Shown here one piece after another: positions 33,189 to 34,103 of a DNA stretch of 34,103 bases. The stretch's first letter is position 1. Each line of letters starts with the position of its first letter. Made by a program: the position numbers and the translations under genes. The notes under the pieces are model-generated. The model made no database searches. It was not told where the DNA came from and worked only from the letters and a program-made list of their open reading frames with translations. The stretch lies in NCBI GenBank assembly GCA_029238785.1, contig JAQWFN010000091.1:1-34103 (forward strand), read 5' to 3'. Source of the stretch: Flavobacteriales bacterium (GTDB lineage: Bacteria > Bacteroidota > Bacteroidia > Flavobacteriales_D > Sanyastnellaceae).

Positions 33189-34103
33189 ATGGGAGTAATT
33201 TTTAAGAAAGTTAAGGAGTCGAAAGCAGGATTTGATTTGTATTTATTGAGTGCCAAAAGCGCTTGGAAAAGCGTATTGTCAGGACACAAAGCAAGCATTG
33301 AGGGGGGAATAGAAAAGAAAAGACAAGTGTTAACGCTCGCTAAGGGAGACCGATTGATTTATGTGGGCATTGTAAGCGAAGAGCTCAAAAGCGCAGAAGA
33401 CAGTGAAGCCATCAGAAACTTGGCTCATAGCGTTTTTAACATGGCCAAAGCAGAAGAAAGCAAAAGGGTGAACCTACATAACTTGTGCAAATCGAATGAA
33501 ATCAGCGCTTTATTTGCTGAAGGTTTTGGCTTGAGTACTTATGAGTTTCTTCATCACAGAAAGGACCAAGAGAAAGTGGCTCATCAGCTTGAAGAACTGT
33601 GTTTTGTGGATGACGCTATCAGTGCGAAAAAAATAAAAGAACTCAATGCACAGCTCGACGCCACGATGTGGGCAAGAGATTTAGTGAATGAACCCTTATC
33701 GCACATGACCGCGATGGATTTAGCCAAAGCCTTTGAAGCAAAAGGCAAGCAAAGTGGTTTCAGCGTTGATGTGTTGAGTAAGAAAAAAATTCAATCGCTC
33801 AAGATGGGCGGATTGCTTGCCGTAAACAAAGGCAGTATTGACCCTCCAACCTTCAGTATTCTTGAGTGTAAGCCGAAAAAAGCTCGAAACAAGAAACCCA
33901 TCGTGCTTGTAGGAAAGGGAGTAGTTTATGACACCGGTGGATTGAGTTTGAAGCCCACACCAAACAGCATGGACCTCATGAAAAGCGACATGGCCGGTGC
34001 AGCAATGATGGCCGGTGTAATTTCTGCAGTTGCTCAGGCTGATTTGGACGTTCATGTGATTGCTTTGATCCCTGCTTCGGATAACAGACCGGGCGGCAAT
34101 GCT
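33189..34103 (+). CDS. M17-family leucyl aminopeptidase, 3' partial
   Basis: The frame is open from the ATG at 33189 to the window end (305 residues); full members have about 460-500. The N-terminal domain (about 1-150) is poorly conserved, as usual in the family. The catalytic domain begins near WARDLVNEPLSHMTAMDLA and shows VGKGVVYDTGGLSLKP with K243 and D248, then MKSDMAGAA with D267; these correspond to the Lys and Asp ligands of the two-metal site. The window ends in NRPGGNA, just before the block carrying the remaining ligands and catalytic Arg. It should release N-terminal residues from peptides in the cytoplasm. 'KGVVYDTGG' replaces the commoner 'KGVTFDTGG'. Confidence 0.93.
   Translation, partial: MGVIFKKVKESKAGFDLYLLSAKSAWKSVLSGHKASIEGGIEKKRQVLTLAKGDRLIYVGIVSEELKSAEDSEAIRNLAHSVFNMAKAEESKRVNLHNLCKSNEISALFAEGFGLSTYEFLHHRKDQEKVAHQLEELCFVDDAISAKKIKELNAQLDATMWARDLVNEPLSHMTAMDLAKAFEAKGKQSGFSVDVLSKKKIQSLKMGGLLAVNKGSIDPPTFSILECKPKKARNKKPIVLVGKGVVYDTGGLSLKPTPNSMDLMKSDMAGAAMMAGVISAVAQADLDVHVIALIPASDNRPGGNA

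Noticed and set aside
1-34103. Mobile elements, CRISPR array, defence island or secondary-metabolite cluster
   Set aside because: I looked for transposase, integrase, regularly spaced repeats, toxin-antitoxin and nuclease motifs and found none; gene content and composition look like core chromosome throughout.

Overview
The window looks like chromosomal core sequence from a member of the Bacteroidota, most likely a Flavobacteriales-type marine or aquatic bacterium (an inference from gene content; I cannot name a genus). The indications are a large exported protein ending in a gliding-motility-associated (type IX secretion, type B) C-terminal domain, a CarboxypepD_reg/DUF5686 outer-membrane protein, a DUF4476 protein, a two-domain UspA, a recQ-kdsD-tatC-lptB neighbourhood, almost no Shine-Dalgarno sequences, and several copies of the Bacteroidota promoter pattern (TTG, about 16-21 bases, TAnnTTTG). 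Base composition looks moderate and even. I see no insertion sequence, prophage, CRISPR array, rRNA or plasmid feature, and no gene-free stretch over 300 bases; the longest is 8046-8280.

Layout. 1-925 is the 3' part of an M42 aminopeptidase gene. 973-3048 is a periplasmic-TPR hybrid-free sensor kinase. On the opposite strand lie pheS and a cyclophilin lipoprotein (3045-4860), then a small lipoprotein, a small conserved hypothetical and a TonB-C-domain protein (4931-6518). 6529-8045 (minus) holds a single-domain response regulator, tRNA-Pro(GGG) with its own promoter and terminator, and a tandem UspA protein; the UspA upstream region carries an FNR/CRP-like inverted repeat. 8281-13062 is an apparent operon of pheT, an acyltransferase with unusual motif spacing, and a double VOC protein. 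13148-13942 is a DUF4476 protein ending in a strong terminator. 14109-15831 is a PhoB/PhoR-like two-component pair, facing a glyoxalase II-like hydrolase (15799-16476).

16599-19856 encodes a large three-part outer-membrane protein: degenerate metallopeptidase-like domain, TolB-like propeller and Omp85-like barrel. After it come a half-size TauE/SafE permease coupled to an M20 amidohydrolase, a sterol-desaturase-family protein (minus) and recQ (minus), whose zinc cysteines are all absent. recQ and kdsD diverge from face-to-face promoters. kdsD, tatC, a DUF5686 protein and lptB (24697-29782) form an envelope-building group: Kdo precursor synthesis, Tat export, outer membrane and LPS transport. 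ribE and the type IX adhesin-like gene (29783-33055, minus) form a two-gene operon. 33189 to the end is the start of an M17 leucyl aminopeptidase.

Most of this is housekeeping. I did not find a convincing new defence or mobile system. The most unusual items are the pseudo-peptidase/TolB/Omp85 fusion, the cysteine-less RecQ zinc region, the recQ/kdsD promoter overlap, the FNR-like site near UspA, and the translational coupling of lptB to a DUF5686 outer-membrane protein.
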